From assembly GCA_043800975.1 (NCBI GenBank), contig JAZDMK010000178.1, forward strand, positions 1 through 14,659: 14,659 nucleotides of DNA, read 5' to 3'. Below are positions 1 to 8,511 of the stretch, piece after piece. The position numbers were made by a program, and so were the translations under genes. The notes beneath the pieces were generated by a model. That model did not search any database, had not been told where the DNA came from, and saw only the letters and a program-made list of their open reading frames with translations. Source of the DNA: JAZDMK01 sp043800975. GTDB lineage: Bacteria > Bacteroidota > Bacteroidia > Bacteroidales > JAHJDW01. Every line of letters begins with the position of its first letter. The stretch's first letter is position 1.

Positions 1-1668
1 AACAATAGTCATGAATAGGGTTGTATCGTAGGAACAGCCAAATGCATCATACAAAGTTATCGTATATGAAAAATATCCGCCAGTATCAGGAACAACCAGA
101 ATCGAAGAGTCCAACTGCTGATAAATGAATGGGCCGCTCCATGCGATGGAATCGATTGGCACACTATAGCCCCAGCCAACTGGAAGAAGACTCGGATCAA
201 GGTTTAAGGTCCAGTTGAAAATATATCCGTTATCACTACCGTAGTCATCACAAATTTTAATATTCCACGTCCCGTTCAACGGACATCCAATCAAGCCTGC
301 AAAACTATTGTCAGGTGTGATGTAGCCGGTGTGAGTTTGCTGATTGGTAGAATCAATCGGGCTTGCACCACCATCTAAAGAAGTAAGATTACCACTTTGA
401 GGATAAATCATCGACCAGCAATAGTTCCAGCCAACACCAGGCAGGTTCTGAGCCGGATCACATTCATCTGTACCATCATAACTGTGGTGGCTTGTTCCCC
501 CCAAAGGCTCACCCATAAATGCACCGCCCGAATGTGTATTCGGATCAAGCATCACCTGTTGCCCGTTGGGACAGATAATCCAGAATCCCAAGTCTCCAGC
601 AAAAGAATGTTCCATATTAACGCAAATGGAGAGAATGTCAGTAGCTGCAGAAATGGTAGCACCCGGAGCAAATACGTTAAAAGTTACTTCTGTATTATAA
701 CATTGCGTGGCACAATAAGGACCATCAGGCAAAAACATTGTACTGTCGAAGCTCTGACTGGCAGAATGATGAAAATTGATGGGTGTTATTACAATCGTAG
801 AACTGCCCGCATATCCTGTGCTGATTTCAATTGTATCTGTACTTGAACAGTAATTGGGTATGGGATGAATTACCCCGAATGGATTTGCTGAGATACGAAC
901 CCTGAAGTTACAAAGGTTCCAGTTATCACAACCTTGTTGATCGACAACATGAAGAAAAACATCGTACCCTTGAACGAGATTATACTTATGACAGATTACT
1001 CTGCCTGTGTCGATGGTTCCATCACCCAGATCCCAAATAAAAAGGGTATTGGATGCCAACTGACTGTAGAGAATATTATTTTGTGGAAAAGCGATTGCGC
1101 TTGTATCGGCAACAAAACAAACCGAGTCGCCAAAGCAAATGTCAACGTAATTACTATCACTAGGAACAGGCGACATATTGTTTAAATCAGCACCGGCGAT
1201 TACTTTCTGACACATGGGTTCGCACATCAGCGAAGCAAACCATCCATCTCCATTTACAGCACCACCATCCGATTTAAACTGAAACGTGATATCTCCACTT
1301 GCATTATAAATGGATGCCTGAACCTGATTGTTAGGTGTAATCAGCGGATTATTGTTGTTGTATTTCCCGATTACAGGTGCTGCTGTTGTTGATCCATCAT
1401 ATGCAATAAGTGTGTCGGACGGGTCTATGTCAAACAAATTAAAATTTACCCGAATATGTGTATACACACCACTGTTGGAGTTAAAAGTCATTGTGAAATT
1501 CTCACCAGAACTATATGCACCACCACCGCCACCGCTATCGAAGAAATCTCCGGCGCATGTGGTGACAGTACCACCAGCACTGATCAGGTATGTCTGACTA
1601 TAAGCTTTCCCGCCGGCAATAAGCAACAGGAATGCAAACAATAGGATAAGGCTTCTTCTCATGATCAT
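1..1668 (-). CDS. Secreted CUB/PKD/P-domain protein, C-terminus cut by window edge
   Basis: I translated the minus strand by eye; the frame is open from ATG at 1668 to base 1 (556 codons) with no stop. It begins with a signal peptide (MIMRRSLILLFAFLLLIAGG, cleavage near AYS-Q). Next comes a CUB-like domain (about residues 28-140, with a DTLIAYDG strand), a PKD-like region (about 160-250, containing FIWDLGDG), and a region like the proprotein-convertase P domain (about 300-490, with MEHSFAGDLGFW, CPNGQQVMLDP and KICDDYGSDNG). It closely parallels the protein at 2372-4282, by eye roughly 60% identical across the P-like part. A T9SS sorting tail is expected beyond base 1 but cannot be seen. ATG at 1662 is an equally possible start. 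The gene begins 4 bases after the stop of the small upstream gene, which suggests co-transcription. Its role is unknown; a surface or secreted adhesive or binding function is an inference from the domains. Confidence 0.85.
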   Translation of the reverse strand, partial: MIMRRSLILLFAFLLLIAGGKAYSQTYLISAGGTVTTCAGDFFDSGGGGGAYSSGENFTMTFNSNSGVYTHIRVNFNLFDIDPSDTLIAYDGSTTAAPVIGKYNNNNPLITPNNQVQASIYNASGDITFQFKSDGGAVNGDGWFASLMCEPMCQKVIAGADLNNMSPVPSDSNYVDICFGDSVCFVADTSAIAFPQNNILYSQLASNTLFIWDLGDGTIDTGRVICHKYNLVQGYDVFLHVVDQQGCDNWNLCNFRVRISANPFGVIHPIPNYCSSTDTIEISTGYAGSSTIVITPINFHHSASQSFDSTMFLPDGPYCATQCYNTEVTFNVFAPGATISAATDILSICVNMEHSFAGDLGFWIICPNGQQVMLDPNTHSGGAFMGEPLGGTSHHSYDGTDECDPAQNLPGVGWNYCWSMIYPQSGNLTSLDGGASPIDSTNQQTHTGYITPDNSFAGLIGCPLNGTWNIKICDDYGSDNGYIFNWTLNLDPSLLPVGWGYSVPIDSIAWSGPFIYQQLDSSILVVPDTGGYFSYTITLYDAFGCSYDTTLFMTIV

Positions 1669-1672
1669 TCTG

Positions 1673-2161
1673 TTATTGAATGTTATTTGTTTTCTTGTAA
1701 GAGTTGTATTCCATGATAACGTTTTCTTTTGGATAGAAAATTACAGCAATGCCCGCTTCCTTCCAGATGTATGTAACAAACTTTTTCTGCTCCTGTTTGA
1801 AATCATATTTCATTATGTTTATTGAGGATGCTGAGGCAGTTTTGGGATCAGCATTGAAGTATTGCGTTTTTCCGGATGAATACTCGGACTTCATTTTTAC
1901 CTGATGTATATCAGTGCCAACAATTGGTTTCTCGCTTTTTAACGAAGTGATGTAAAAAGATTTATTCAGTATAAAATTGTAATAACTTACAAGATCAGGC
2001 TTTGAAGTTTGCATTTCAGTCAGGGAGGCCGCATCAAAACATTCTGAGAGACGTGGGTCTGGCATTACGGTTTTCTGTGCCATTCCAGACATAAAAGTAC
2101 CGGAAAATAAGACGATTAACATAATACGAATGAGGAAAGATGGCTTGGTCATAGGTCTCAT
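1673..2161 (-). CDS. Small secreted protein of unknown function
   Basis: This 162-residue protein has a hydrophobic N-terminal segment (LIRIMLIVLFSGTFMSGMAQ) that reads as a signal peptide cleaved near AQ-K29. The mature part is about 134 residues, mixed alpha/beta in composition, rich in Lys, Ser and Tyr, with one cysteine (SECF). I recognise no domain. ATG codons at residues 1 and 4 are both possible starts; neither has a Shine-Dalgarno sequence. It sits between two paralogous CUB/PKD/P-domain genes on the same strand and ends 4 bases before the second one. That spacing suggests it is co-transcribed with that protein and perhaps works with it outside the inner membrane. A poorly matched promoter-like pair (TACTATTG at 2182-2175) lies just upstream. 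Real gene likely, function unknown. Confidence 0.75.
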   Translation of the reverse strand: MRPMTKPSFLIRIMLIVLFSGTFMSGMAQKTVMPDPRLSECFDAASLTEMQTSKPDLVSYYNFILNKSFYITSLKSEKPIVGTDIHQVKMKSEYSSGKTQYFNADPKTASASSINIMKYDFKQEQKKFVTYIWKEAGIAVIFYPKENVIMEYNSYKKTNNIQ

Positions 2162-2371
2162 AATTTATTTGCTACAATAGTAAAAAAAAAAACAATACAA
2201 ATAGTAGGGAAAATTCCCTATTTCGTAGACACTTTTTTTTTGTGAAGGTTGCTTTCACAATACAAGTAACTTGCTAATAAGAAAAAATTATTGCAATATC
2301 TGGATATTAAATCTGTATTTAAACACTGTCACTAACTCCAGTGTTTTTCAAAAAGAGAGAAAATGCAATTT
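2162..2371. other. Intergenic region with three small inverted repeats
   Basis: This AT-rich 210-base gap separates two minus-strand genes. It holds inverted repeats at 2205-2220 (TAGGGAA, 2-base loop), 2240-2260 (TTGTGAA, 7-base loop) and 2321-2346 (AAACACTG, 10-base loop). The last lies 25 bases after the stop of the T9SS cargo gene and may help to end that transcript. The others lie upstream of the small secreted gene and could be operators or 5' UTR structure; this is inference. Confidence 0.5.
2321..2346 (-). terminator. Possible terminator after the T9SS cargo gene
   Basis: A perfect 8-bp stem (AAACACTG/CAGTGTTT) encloses a 10-base loop just downstream of the minus-strand stop at 2372. 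On the minus strand it is followed by only a short T run (GTTTAAAT), so termination strength is doubtful. Confidence 0.4.
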
Positions 2372-4282
2372 CTATTTTCGGATAATAAGTTTTTTTGCGA
2401 TGCTAGTTTTATTTGTAGATAATAATACCTGATAGATTCCAGCAGATAATGAATGAATATCCATCACCTGAAAAGATCCTCCCTGAATCTGGGTTTCAAG
2501 CAAAGCACGGCCAGTCAAATCACAAATCTGAATTTTTATCTTTTCATATTCAGGATAAAAAACAGTCAGGCTTTCATTGGCAGGATTAGGATACAGAAGA
2601 AAAGCTTTATCTGCGTTTTCAGGTACAGAAGCACAGTTGGCATAGGTAATTGAAATAGTTGTATCATAATTACAACCAAATGAATCATAAAAAGTAAGGC
2701 TGTAGGGGTAGGTGCCGGGTGTTATAGGTACAACAAACATCGAAGTGTCGGTGGTTTTGTAAATAAAAGGGCCGGTAATATCCATTGAGTCGATCTCAAC
2801 CGTATAATTCATCGGAGTATTGTAACCGTTTCCGAAATCAATACCCCATTTAAAAAGCCAGCCATTATCGACAGCATAGTCATCGCAAATTTTTAAAATC
2901 CACTGACCATTCATAGGGCATCCTATCAATGATGTAAAGGAAACGTCGGGAGTCAGATAGTTGTTGTTACTGAATACATCCGTTGAATCTATAGGGCTGT
3001 TACCTATGTCAAGATATGAAAGGGTTCCCTGCTGGGGGTAAACTTCGGACCAGCAGTAATTCCAACCGGTTCCTGAAAGATTAAAGGCCGGGTCGCATTC
3101 ATTGGCACCGTCATAGGTATGATGATTTATTCCACCCATGGGCTCCCCAAGATAGGCTCCTCCGGAATGGTTGTTGGGATCCAGCATTACCTGCTGACCA
3201 TTGGGGCAGGTGAGCCAGAATCCGAGATCGCCCGCAAAAGAGTGTTCCATGGTAATGCAGAGCGCCGGGATATCAAAAATGCTTGTAATAATCTGACCGG
3301 GAGTGAAATTAGTGATTACTGTGTCAAACTCCAAACACTGAGTAGGGCACGCAGGTCCATCAGGAATAAACATGGAAGAATCAAAAACCGTACTTGTAGC
3401 AGTAGCATAAGTGTGAGGAAAAACCCTGATCATGCTGTTGGGTCCAAAGGTGACTTCGGTTGTGTCTGTGGAAGCACAAATTTGTGGAAGTTGCGATACA
3501 TCTGCTGTTGCATCACCAGATACAAGTACGAAAACCACACAAAAATTGCCGTTGTCACAGCCATAGGTGTCGGTAATGTTTAGTATAGCAGTATAAGCAA
3601 TGGATAAAGGGAAAGAATGCCAGACTGTTTTTCCAGTCTGTTGGGTGCCGTCGCTGAAGTGCCAGGTGAAAATGCAGTTGGTACTGTCTTGATGATAAAC
3701 AGCATCGTTCTCTGGAAAGGCCTGTGGGCCTGTTTCAGCAACAAATTTTACATTCTGACCGGGACAAACCTCTATTACATTGTTATGAAAAGCAGGGATA
3801 AATTCACTACTGTCAGGCAAAGCAACAATCTGCTGACAATTTGCAACACATTCCACTTTTGCCAGCCATCCGCTGCGGGTAACAACATTATCAGATACAA
3901 AATGAAATGTGATTTCACCAGTAATATTTGATGTGGATGCTTGCACCGAATTCCCGGGTAAAGACAATGGATTCGTGTTATTGTATTTCCCGATCAGCGG
4001 TGATAAAGTTGAATTTCCGTCATAAATATAAAGCGTATCGGAAACATCAATGTCAAAAGTCATAAACGAAAAGCGCATCCTGGGATTTGAAAAGGGAGTA
4101 GCAGATTTAAACGTGAAAGTGAAATCCTCATTGTCATTATAATTTCCGGAAATGCCCGCGTTACTGTCGAAAAAAGTGCCAGAGCAGGTAGTTGCCGAAT
4201 CTCCTGTGCTGATAAGAAATGTTTGTGCATTGAGCGAAAGTGAAAACACGCAGATCAGGAAAAGAAATATATGTTTTTTCAT
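2372..4282 (-). CDS. T9SS-secreted CUB/PKD/P-domain surface protein
   Basis: A 636-residue protein if started at ATG 4282. The frame is open back to ATG 4375, but only the 4282 start puts a clean signal peptide at the N-terminus (MKKHIFLFLICVFSLSLNAQ). Domains follow in order: CUB-like (about 30-145, with SDTLYIYDG), PKD-like (about 165-250, CIFTWHFSDG), a P-like domain (about 305-495, with MEHSFAGDLGFW, CPNGQQVMLDP, KICDDYAVDNG), then a C-terminal T9SS type A sorting domain (about 563-636, with LYPNPANESLTV, AGIYQVLL and a basic end). Such cargo crosses the outer membrane by the Por system and is attached or released. No catalytic domain is visible, although P domains usually accompany proteases, so adhesion or binding is the likeliest role. 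The partial gene at 1-1668 is its paralogue. Confidence 0.9.
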   Translation of the reverse strand: MKKHIFLFLICVFSLSLNAQTFLISTGDSATTCSGTFFDSNAGISGNYNDNEDFTFTFKSATPFSNPRMRFSFMTFDIDVSDTLYIYDGNSTLSPLIGKYNNTNPLSLPGNSVQASTSNITGEITFHFVSDNVVTRSGWLAKVECVANCQQIVALPDSSEFIPAFHNNVIEVCPGQNVKFVAETGPQAFPENDAVYHQDSTNCIFTWHFSDGTQQTGKTVWHSFPLSIAYTAILNITDTYGCDNGNFCVVFVLVSGDATADVSQLPQICASTDTTEVTFGPNSMIRVFPHTYATATSTVFDSSMFIPDGPACPTQCLEFDTVITNFTPGQIITSIFDIPALCITMEHSFAGDLGFWLTCPNGQQVMLDPNNHSGGAYLGEPMGGINHHTYDGANECDPAFNLSGTGWNYCWSEVYPQQGTLSYLDIGNSPIDSTDVFSNNNYLTPDVSFTSLIGCPMNGQWILKICDDYAVDNGWLFKWGIDFGNGYNTPMNYTVEIDSMDITGPFIYKTTDTSMFVVPITPGTYPYSLTFYDSFGCNYDTTISITYANCASVPENADKAFLLYPNPANESLTVFYPEYEKIKIQICDLTGRALLETQIQGGSFQVMDIHSLSAGIYQVLLSTNKTSIAKKLIIRK

Positions 4283-4413
4283 AAATAGAATTTTAATGAA
4301 GACGAACAAAATACTTTTCTGTTGCTTCCAATTTTTAAAAGAGACTATCACAGGTAAAGATAATATTTTTTTCATTCAAATGGAGTTTCTAAATTAGCCG
4401 AAAATATTCCATC

Positions 4414-6159
4414 ATGTTATTACGTCGTAAACCTGTAGACCAGATTCTTAAGGAATCAGAAATTCAATCAGAAGGTGGAAACAGATTAAGAAAATCTCTT
4501 GGCCTTACCGACCTTACCGCTTTGGCTATAGCGGCCATCATCGGAGCAGGAATTTTTAGCACCATTGGAAACGCATCCTTCGATGGCGGTCCTGCTGTTT
4601 CTCTTATGTTTGTATTTACTGCATTAGCGTGTGCATTTTCTGCTTTGTGTTATGCTGAATTTGCATCACGTATTCCGATCAGTGGCTCTGCCTATACTTA
4701 TGCCTATGCCTCACTCGGCGAAATTATCGCATGGATTATTGGCTGGGATCTGATCATGGAGTATTCTGTGGGGAACGTTGCTGTTGCGATTTCTTGGAGC
4801 GAATATTTTACAGGCTTGATGCATGGCCTGGGCGTGCACATTCCGGAATTCCTTGCTTCCAATTATGCCTCCGCAGCCGATGGCTTTAAACAGGCAACAC
4901 AACTAATGAAAGATGGAAGCGTATTTGCCGACCTTCCTGTGCAGATGAGAGATGGTTATATGGCCTGGACAACAGCTCCGCAAATAATGGGTTTTCGCAT
5001 CATTGCTGACATTCCCGCATTCGCCATTGTTGTTTTAATTTCTTCTATTGTTTACAGAGGAATTCGTGAAAGTAAAACGGCAGGAAATATTTTTGTACTG
5101 ATCAAACTTTCTGTAATACTTGCTGTGATTGCTATTGGTTCTTTTTATGTGAACACCGACAACTGGTCTCCTTTTGCACCTAACGGACTGGGCGGTGTAT
5201 TGAAAGGCGTATCCGCTGTGTTTTTTGCTTACATCGGCTTTGACGCTATTTCTACAACTGCCGAGGAGTGCAAGAATCCGCGCAGGGACTTGCCGCGTGC
5301 GATGATTTTATCTTTAATTATCTGCACGGTTCTTTACGTTGCAATCACGCTTATCTTAACAGGAATGGTGCATTATAAAAATCTGAATGTAGGTGATCCG
5401 CTTGCTTTTGTTTTTGCTGAAGTAGGACTGGACTGGATTTCAGGAATTGTTGCCATGAGTGCGCTGGTTGCCATGGCAGGCGTGTTACTGGTTTTTCAGG
5501 TAGGACAGCCACGCATCTGGATGAGCATGAGCCGCGATGGCTTGTTGCCGAAAAGATTTTCATCCATTCATCCTAAGTTTAAAACACCTGCATTTTCAAC
5601 CGTTATCACCTGCATCCTTGTTTCTATTCCTTCTCTTTTTCTGAGCCTTGATTTTGTAACTGACATGACAAGCATAGGAACTCTGTTCGCATTTATTCTT
5701 GTCTGCATGGGTGTGTTGATGATGAAAGACGCTCCGGGAGAAAAACCAAAATTCAAAATCAAATATGTAAATTCCCGTTTTATTCTTCCTGTGTTGTATG
5801 CCGCAGCTATTTCGGCTGTAGTAATTGCAAACAGAAACGGCGTTGTTGATTTTTTTGATTTCACCACTGTAAATGCAGATGAAACCTACTGGGAAATGAT
5901 CGGGAGCAAGATTCCAATCTTGTCGTTTTTATTGTTTTCATTGATTTTTCTTTACTTATCCATTAAAAAGAAATATTCGCTGGTACCTGTTTTGGGACTA
6001 TTGATCAACGGATACCTGGTCACAGAATTAGGTGTAATCAACTGGATCCGTTTTCTCATCTGGATGGCAATCGGGCTTGTTGTATACTTTTTATTCGGGA
6101 TGAAAAACAGCAAGCTGGCAACTCGTTTTATGAATAAACAAAAGACAAAAGATAAGTGA
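4414..6159 (+). CDS. APC-family amino acid permease
   Basis: A 581-residue inner-membrane transporter of the amino acid-polyamine-organocation superfamily, closest in pattern to the cationic amino acid transporter (CAT/YfnA) group. The first helix has the substrate-binding glycine motif GAGIFSTIG (about 43-51). Near the middle is FFAYIGFDAISTTAEECKNP, followed by RRDLPRAM, a family signature. After the ninth helix comes SRDGLLPKRFSSIHPKFKTP, another conserved loop. I count about 14 hydrophobic segments, two or so more than the 12-helix core, with a long polar loop between the third and fifth (about residues 140-190). The start at ATG 4414 lacks a Shine-Dalgarno sequence, like most genes here. 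It is divergent from the secreted-protein gene at 4282. Substrate cannot be told from sequence; transport by proton symport or exchange is usual in the family. Confidence 0.92.
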   Translation: MLLRRKPVDQILKESEIQSEGGNRLRKSLGLTDLTALAIAAIIGAGIFSTIGNASFDGGPAVSLMFVFTALACAFSALCYAEFASRIPISGSAYTYAYASLGEIIAWIIGWDLIMEYSVGNVAVAISWSEYFTGLMHGLGVHIPEFLASNYASAADGFKQATQLMKDGSVFADLPVQMRDGYMAWTTAPQIMGFRIIADIPAFAIVVLISSIVYRGIRESKTAGNIFVLIKLSVILAVIAIGSFYVNTDNWSPFAPNGLGGVLKGVSAVFFAYIGFDAISTTAEECKNPRRDLPRAMILSLIICTVLYVAITLILTGMVHYKNLNVGDPLAFVFAEVGLDWISGIVAMSALVAMAGVLLVFQVGQPRIWMSMSRDGLLPKRFSSIHPKFKTPAFSTVITCILVSIPSLFLSLDFVTDMTSIGTLFAFILVCMGVLMMKDAPGEKPKFKIKYVNSRFILPVLYAAAISAVVIANRNGVVDFFDFTTVNADETYWEMIGSKIPILSFLLFSLIFLYLSIKKKYSLVPVLGLLINGYLVTELGVINWIRFLIWMAIGLVVYFLFGMKNSKLATRFMNKQKTKDK

Positions 6160-6182
6160 ACTTCAACGTTATGAAAATTCAT

Positions 6183-6190
6183 TATCTTTG
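6183..6190 (+). promoter_or_regulatory. -7 promoter element (TATCTTTG) for the peroxidase gene
   Basis: TATCTTTG matches the Bacteroidota -7 consensus TAnnTTTG and lies 24 bases before the TTG start at 6215. No good TTTG -33 box is visible at the usual distance. It suggests that the peroxidase and regulator genes can be transcribed separately from the permease. Confidence 0.45.
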
Positions 6191-6214
6191 AAGCACTCTT
6201 AAAAAGTTTTTATT

Positions 6215-7297
6215 TTGAAAAGTAAAGTTTTTTTTCTAGCCATAATCGTGGGAATGCTTGTTCTCGCGCTGAGTCATTGCAAAAAAGATCCGCTGGATGT
6301 TTCGGATGATTATCAGCCTACACCATACAACATTGATATTCCGAAATACTTTCCCACGCAGTTGATCATTCCGGAAGATAATCCAATGACAGTGGAAGGT
6401 GTTGAATTGGGACGTTATCTTTTTTATGAAGGCCGCATTGCAGGAAGAACAGATACATTGATGAGTTGCGGCACCTGCCACTTTCAGCAGTATGCTTTTG
6501 AAAACGGAACCGGCTTTGGATATGGTGTTACCGGAATTAAAACACCGCATGTTATGCTCCCTTTATTTAACCTTGTGTGGAACCCGAATAACATTTTATG
6601 GAACGGGAAAGTAAAGTGGCTGGAAGATTTAACGTGGATGGGGATACACGCTCCGCATGAAATGAAAAGCGATACAAACCGCGCCAAAGCCTTGTTGCAG
6701 AGCATTCCTTTTTATCCACCCCTGTTTAAAAAGGCATTTGGTTCCGATATTATTACTGCAAAAAATATGGGCAGAGCGATAGCACAATTTATGAGAAGCA
6801 TGGTTTCAGCCAACTCGAAATTTGATCAGTGGCTGCGTGGAGAAACGTCACTGACTGCTTCTGAAATGAGTGGCTATAATATTTTTAATACAGAAACCGG
6901 CGACTGTTTTCACTGCCACGGAACCATTCTGTTCACTACAAATTTGTTTTATAACAATGCAAAAGATTCCATTTTTAATGACAGTACTTCGTTGAAAGAC
7001 CGTTATTCGATAACACATGACCCGCAAGATATTGGTGCGTTTCGTGCACCATCACTACGAAACGCAGAATTGACGGGGCCTTATATGCACGATGGTCGTT
7101 TTGCAACATTAACAGATGTAATTAATTTTTACAGCGAAGGTTTGATCTGGTCACCTTATGTGCATCCGTTTATGAAAAAAGTAAATGATGGCGGCATACA
7201 ACTTACACTTCAGCAAAAGGCCGACTTGCTTGCGTTTCTGAAAACATTAACCGATCAAACTTTTATTAATAATCCCGATTATATATCCCCTTTTTAA
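6215..7297 (+). CDS. Di-haem cytochrome c peroxidase/MauG-type lipoprotein
   Basis: This 360-residue protein has two haem c attachment motifs, CGTCH (residues 85-89) and CFHCH (231-235), the hallmark of bacterial di-haem cytochrome c peroxidases and the MauG family. The segment GPYMHDGRFATLTDVINFY near residue 290 is a strong family signature. The start is TTG at 6215, giving a basic then hydrophobic leader ending in SHC at Cys22, followed by KKDP. This looks like a lipoprotein signal, though His before the cysteine is unusual. The next in-frame ATG, at residue 14, would destroy the leader. It would act in the periplasm, reducing hydrogen peroxide with electrons from a small cytochrome, or oxidising another substrate. 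Whether it is a true peroxidase or a MauG-like enzyme cannot be told. The response regulator gene starts 8 bases downstream. Confidence 0.92.
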   Translation: MKSKVFFLAIIVGMLVLALSHCKKDPLDVSDDYQPTPYNIDIPKYFPTQLIIPEDNPMTVEGVELGRYLFYEGRIAGRTDTLMSCGTCHFQQYAFENGTGFGYGVTGIKTPHVMLPLFNLVWNPNNILWNGKVKWLEDLTWMGIHAPHEMKSDTNRAKALLQSIPFYPPLFKKAFGSDIITAKNMGRAIAQFMRSMVSANSKFDQWLRGETSLTASEMSGYNIFNTETGDCFHCHGTILFTTNLFYNNAKDSIFNDSTSLKDRYSITHDPQDIGAFRAPSLRNAELTGPYMHDGRFATLTDVINFYSEGLIWSPYVHPFMKKVNDGGIQLTLQQKADLLAFLKTLTDQTFINNPDYISPF

Positions 7298-7305
7298 AAT
7301 AAATT

Positions 7306-8463
7306 ATGGCGAAAATACTGATTATAGATGATGAGAAAAGCATTCGCAAAACACTGCGCGAAATTCTAGAATACGAAAGTTATGAAGTTGCAGATGCTGA
7401 GAATGGAATGGAAGGCTTGGAGATTCTTAAGAAAAGTGAATTCGACATGATTCTTTGCGACATTAAAATGCCCAAGATGGACGGCATTGAAGTGCTCGAA
7501 CACATTTTAAAAATTACTTCCGACACACCGGTGGTTATGATATCCGGACATGGAAATATTGATACCGCTGTGGATGCAATCAAGAAAGGTGCGTATGATT
7601 TTATTCAGAAGCCGCTTGATCTGAACCGCCTGCTGATCACTGTCCGCAATGCAATGGATAAAACGACACTGATCAATGAAACCAAAGTACTGAAGAAAAA
7701 AGTAAGCAAAGCTTATGAAATGGTGGGCGATAGTGCTGAGATCAAAAAGGTAAAAGAAATGATCGAACGTGTTGCGCCTACTGATGCACGCGTGATGATT
7801 ACTGGTGAAAACGGAACCGGAAAAGAACTGGTTGCACGCTGGCTGCATGAAAAAAGCAATCGTGCGGGTGCTCCTTTTGTTGAAGTTAACTGTGCTGCGA
7901 TTCCATCCGAACTGATCGAAAGCGAATTGTTCGGTCACGAAAAAGGATCGTTCACTTCTGCTATCAAACAACGCAAAGGAAATTTTGAGCAGGCACATAG
8001 CGGCACATTGTTTCTGGATGAAATTGGCGACATGAGCTTATCGGCACAGGCCAAGGTGTTGCGTGCACTGCAGGAAAATAAAATTATGCGTGTGGGTGGC
8101 GAAAAAGATATTTCAGTTGATGTACGTGTGATTGCTGCGACCAATAAAAATCTGAAAGAAGAAATTGAAAGAAAAGCTTTCCGCGAAGATTTATACCATC
8201 GTTTGAGTGTTATAGTCATTCGTGTTCCTACGCTGAACGAACGCAAAGATGACATTCCGATACTGGCTGATTATTTCATGCGTGAAGTATGCGATGCACA
8301 GGGAAGGCCGCATATTGCTTTCACAGAAAAAGCGTATGCAGAGTTGCAAAAAATTCAGTGGACAGGAAATATCCGCGAGCTGCGCAATGTTGTGGAACGT
8401 TTGGTTATTCTGTGCGACAAGAATATTACTGATAAGGATGTTCAGGCTTTTGCGAGCCGATAA
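7306..8463 (+). CDS. NtrC-type sigma-54 response regulator lacking the HTH domain
   Basis: A 385-residue regulator. The receiver domain (1-120) has the acidic pair D8/D9, phospho-acceptor D52, S80 and K102. The AAA+ sigma-54 interaction domain (about 138-370) has Walker A (GENGTGKE, 167-174), Walker B (LFLDEIGD, 235-242) and the arginine-rich NIRELRNVVERL segment near the end. Two features are odd. The sigma-54-contacting GAFTGA loop reads GSFTSA (214-219), keeping the key Phe-Thr. The protein stops right after the AAA+ domain (typical NtrC is about 450-470 residues), so no Fis-type helix-turn-helix is present, and no HTH is encoded downstream in any frame before the tmRNA. From memory, very similar HTH-less regulators with GSFTSA occur widely in Bacteroidota, so this is probably a native form. 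No histidine kinase gene is nearby. It is probably co-transcribed with the peroxidase gene. Confidence 0.93.
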   Translation: MAKILIIDDEKSIRKTLREILEYESYEVADAENGMEGLEILKKSEFDMILCDIKMPKMDGIEVLEHILKITSDTPVVMISGHGNIDTAVDAIKKGAYDFIQKPLDLNRLLITVRNAMDKTTLINETKVLKKKVSKAYEMVGDSAEIKKVKEMIERVAPTDARVMITGENGTGKELVARWLHEKSNRAGAPFVEVNCAAIPSELIESELFGHEKGSFTSAIKQRKGNFEQAHSGTLFLDEIGDMSLSAQAKVLRALQENKIMRVGGEKDISVDVRVIAATNKNLKEEIERKAFREDLYHRLSVIVIRVPTLNERKDDIPILADYFMREVCDAQGRPHIAFTEKAYAELQKIQWTGNIRELRNVVERLVILCDKNITDKDVQAFASR

Positions 8464-8486
8464 AATCATCGTACATTAATTTTTAT

Positions 8487-8494
8487 TACCTTTG
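8487..8494 (+). promoter_or_regulatory. -7 promoter element (TACCTTTG) of the tmRNA gene
   Basis: A perfect match to TAnnTTTG, 17 bases upstream of the mature tmRNA 5' end, leaving a short leader for RNase P to remove. The same octamer occurs before the gene at 9316. The -33 box is not recognisable. Confidence 0.55.
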
Positions 8495-8511
8495 CTATCC
8501 CTTATTTCCTC

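Noticed and set aside
397..1644. Plus-strand reading frames over the left end
   Set aside because: They lie opposite a continuous minus-strand gene with clear domains and have no starts or domains of their own.
4283..4375. Extended N-terminus of the T9SS cargo protein
   Set aside because: Starting at 4375 would bury the signal peptide 31 residues in; ATG 4282 gives a normal leader.
8249..8479. A frameshifted continuation that might hold the missing HTH of the response regulator
   Set aside because: The alternative frame overlaps the intact AAA+ domain and its translation has no HTH pattern; the regulator simply ends early.
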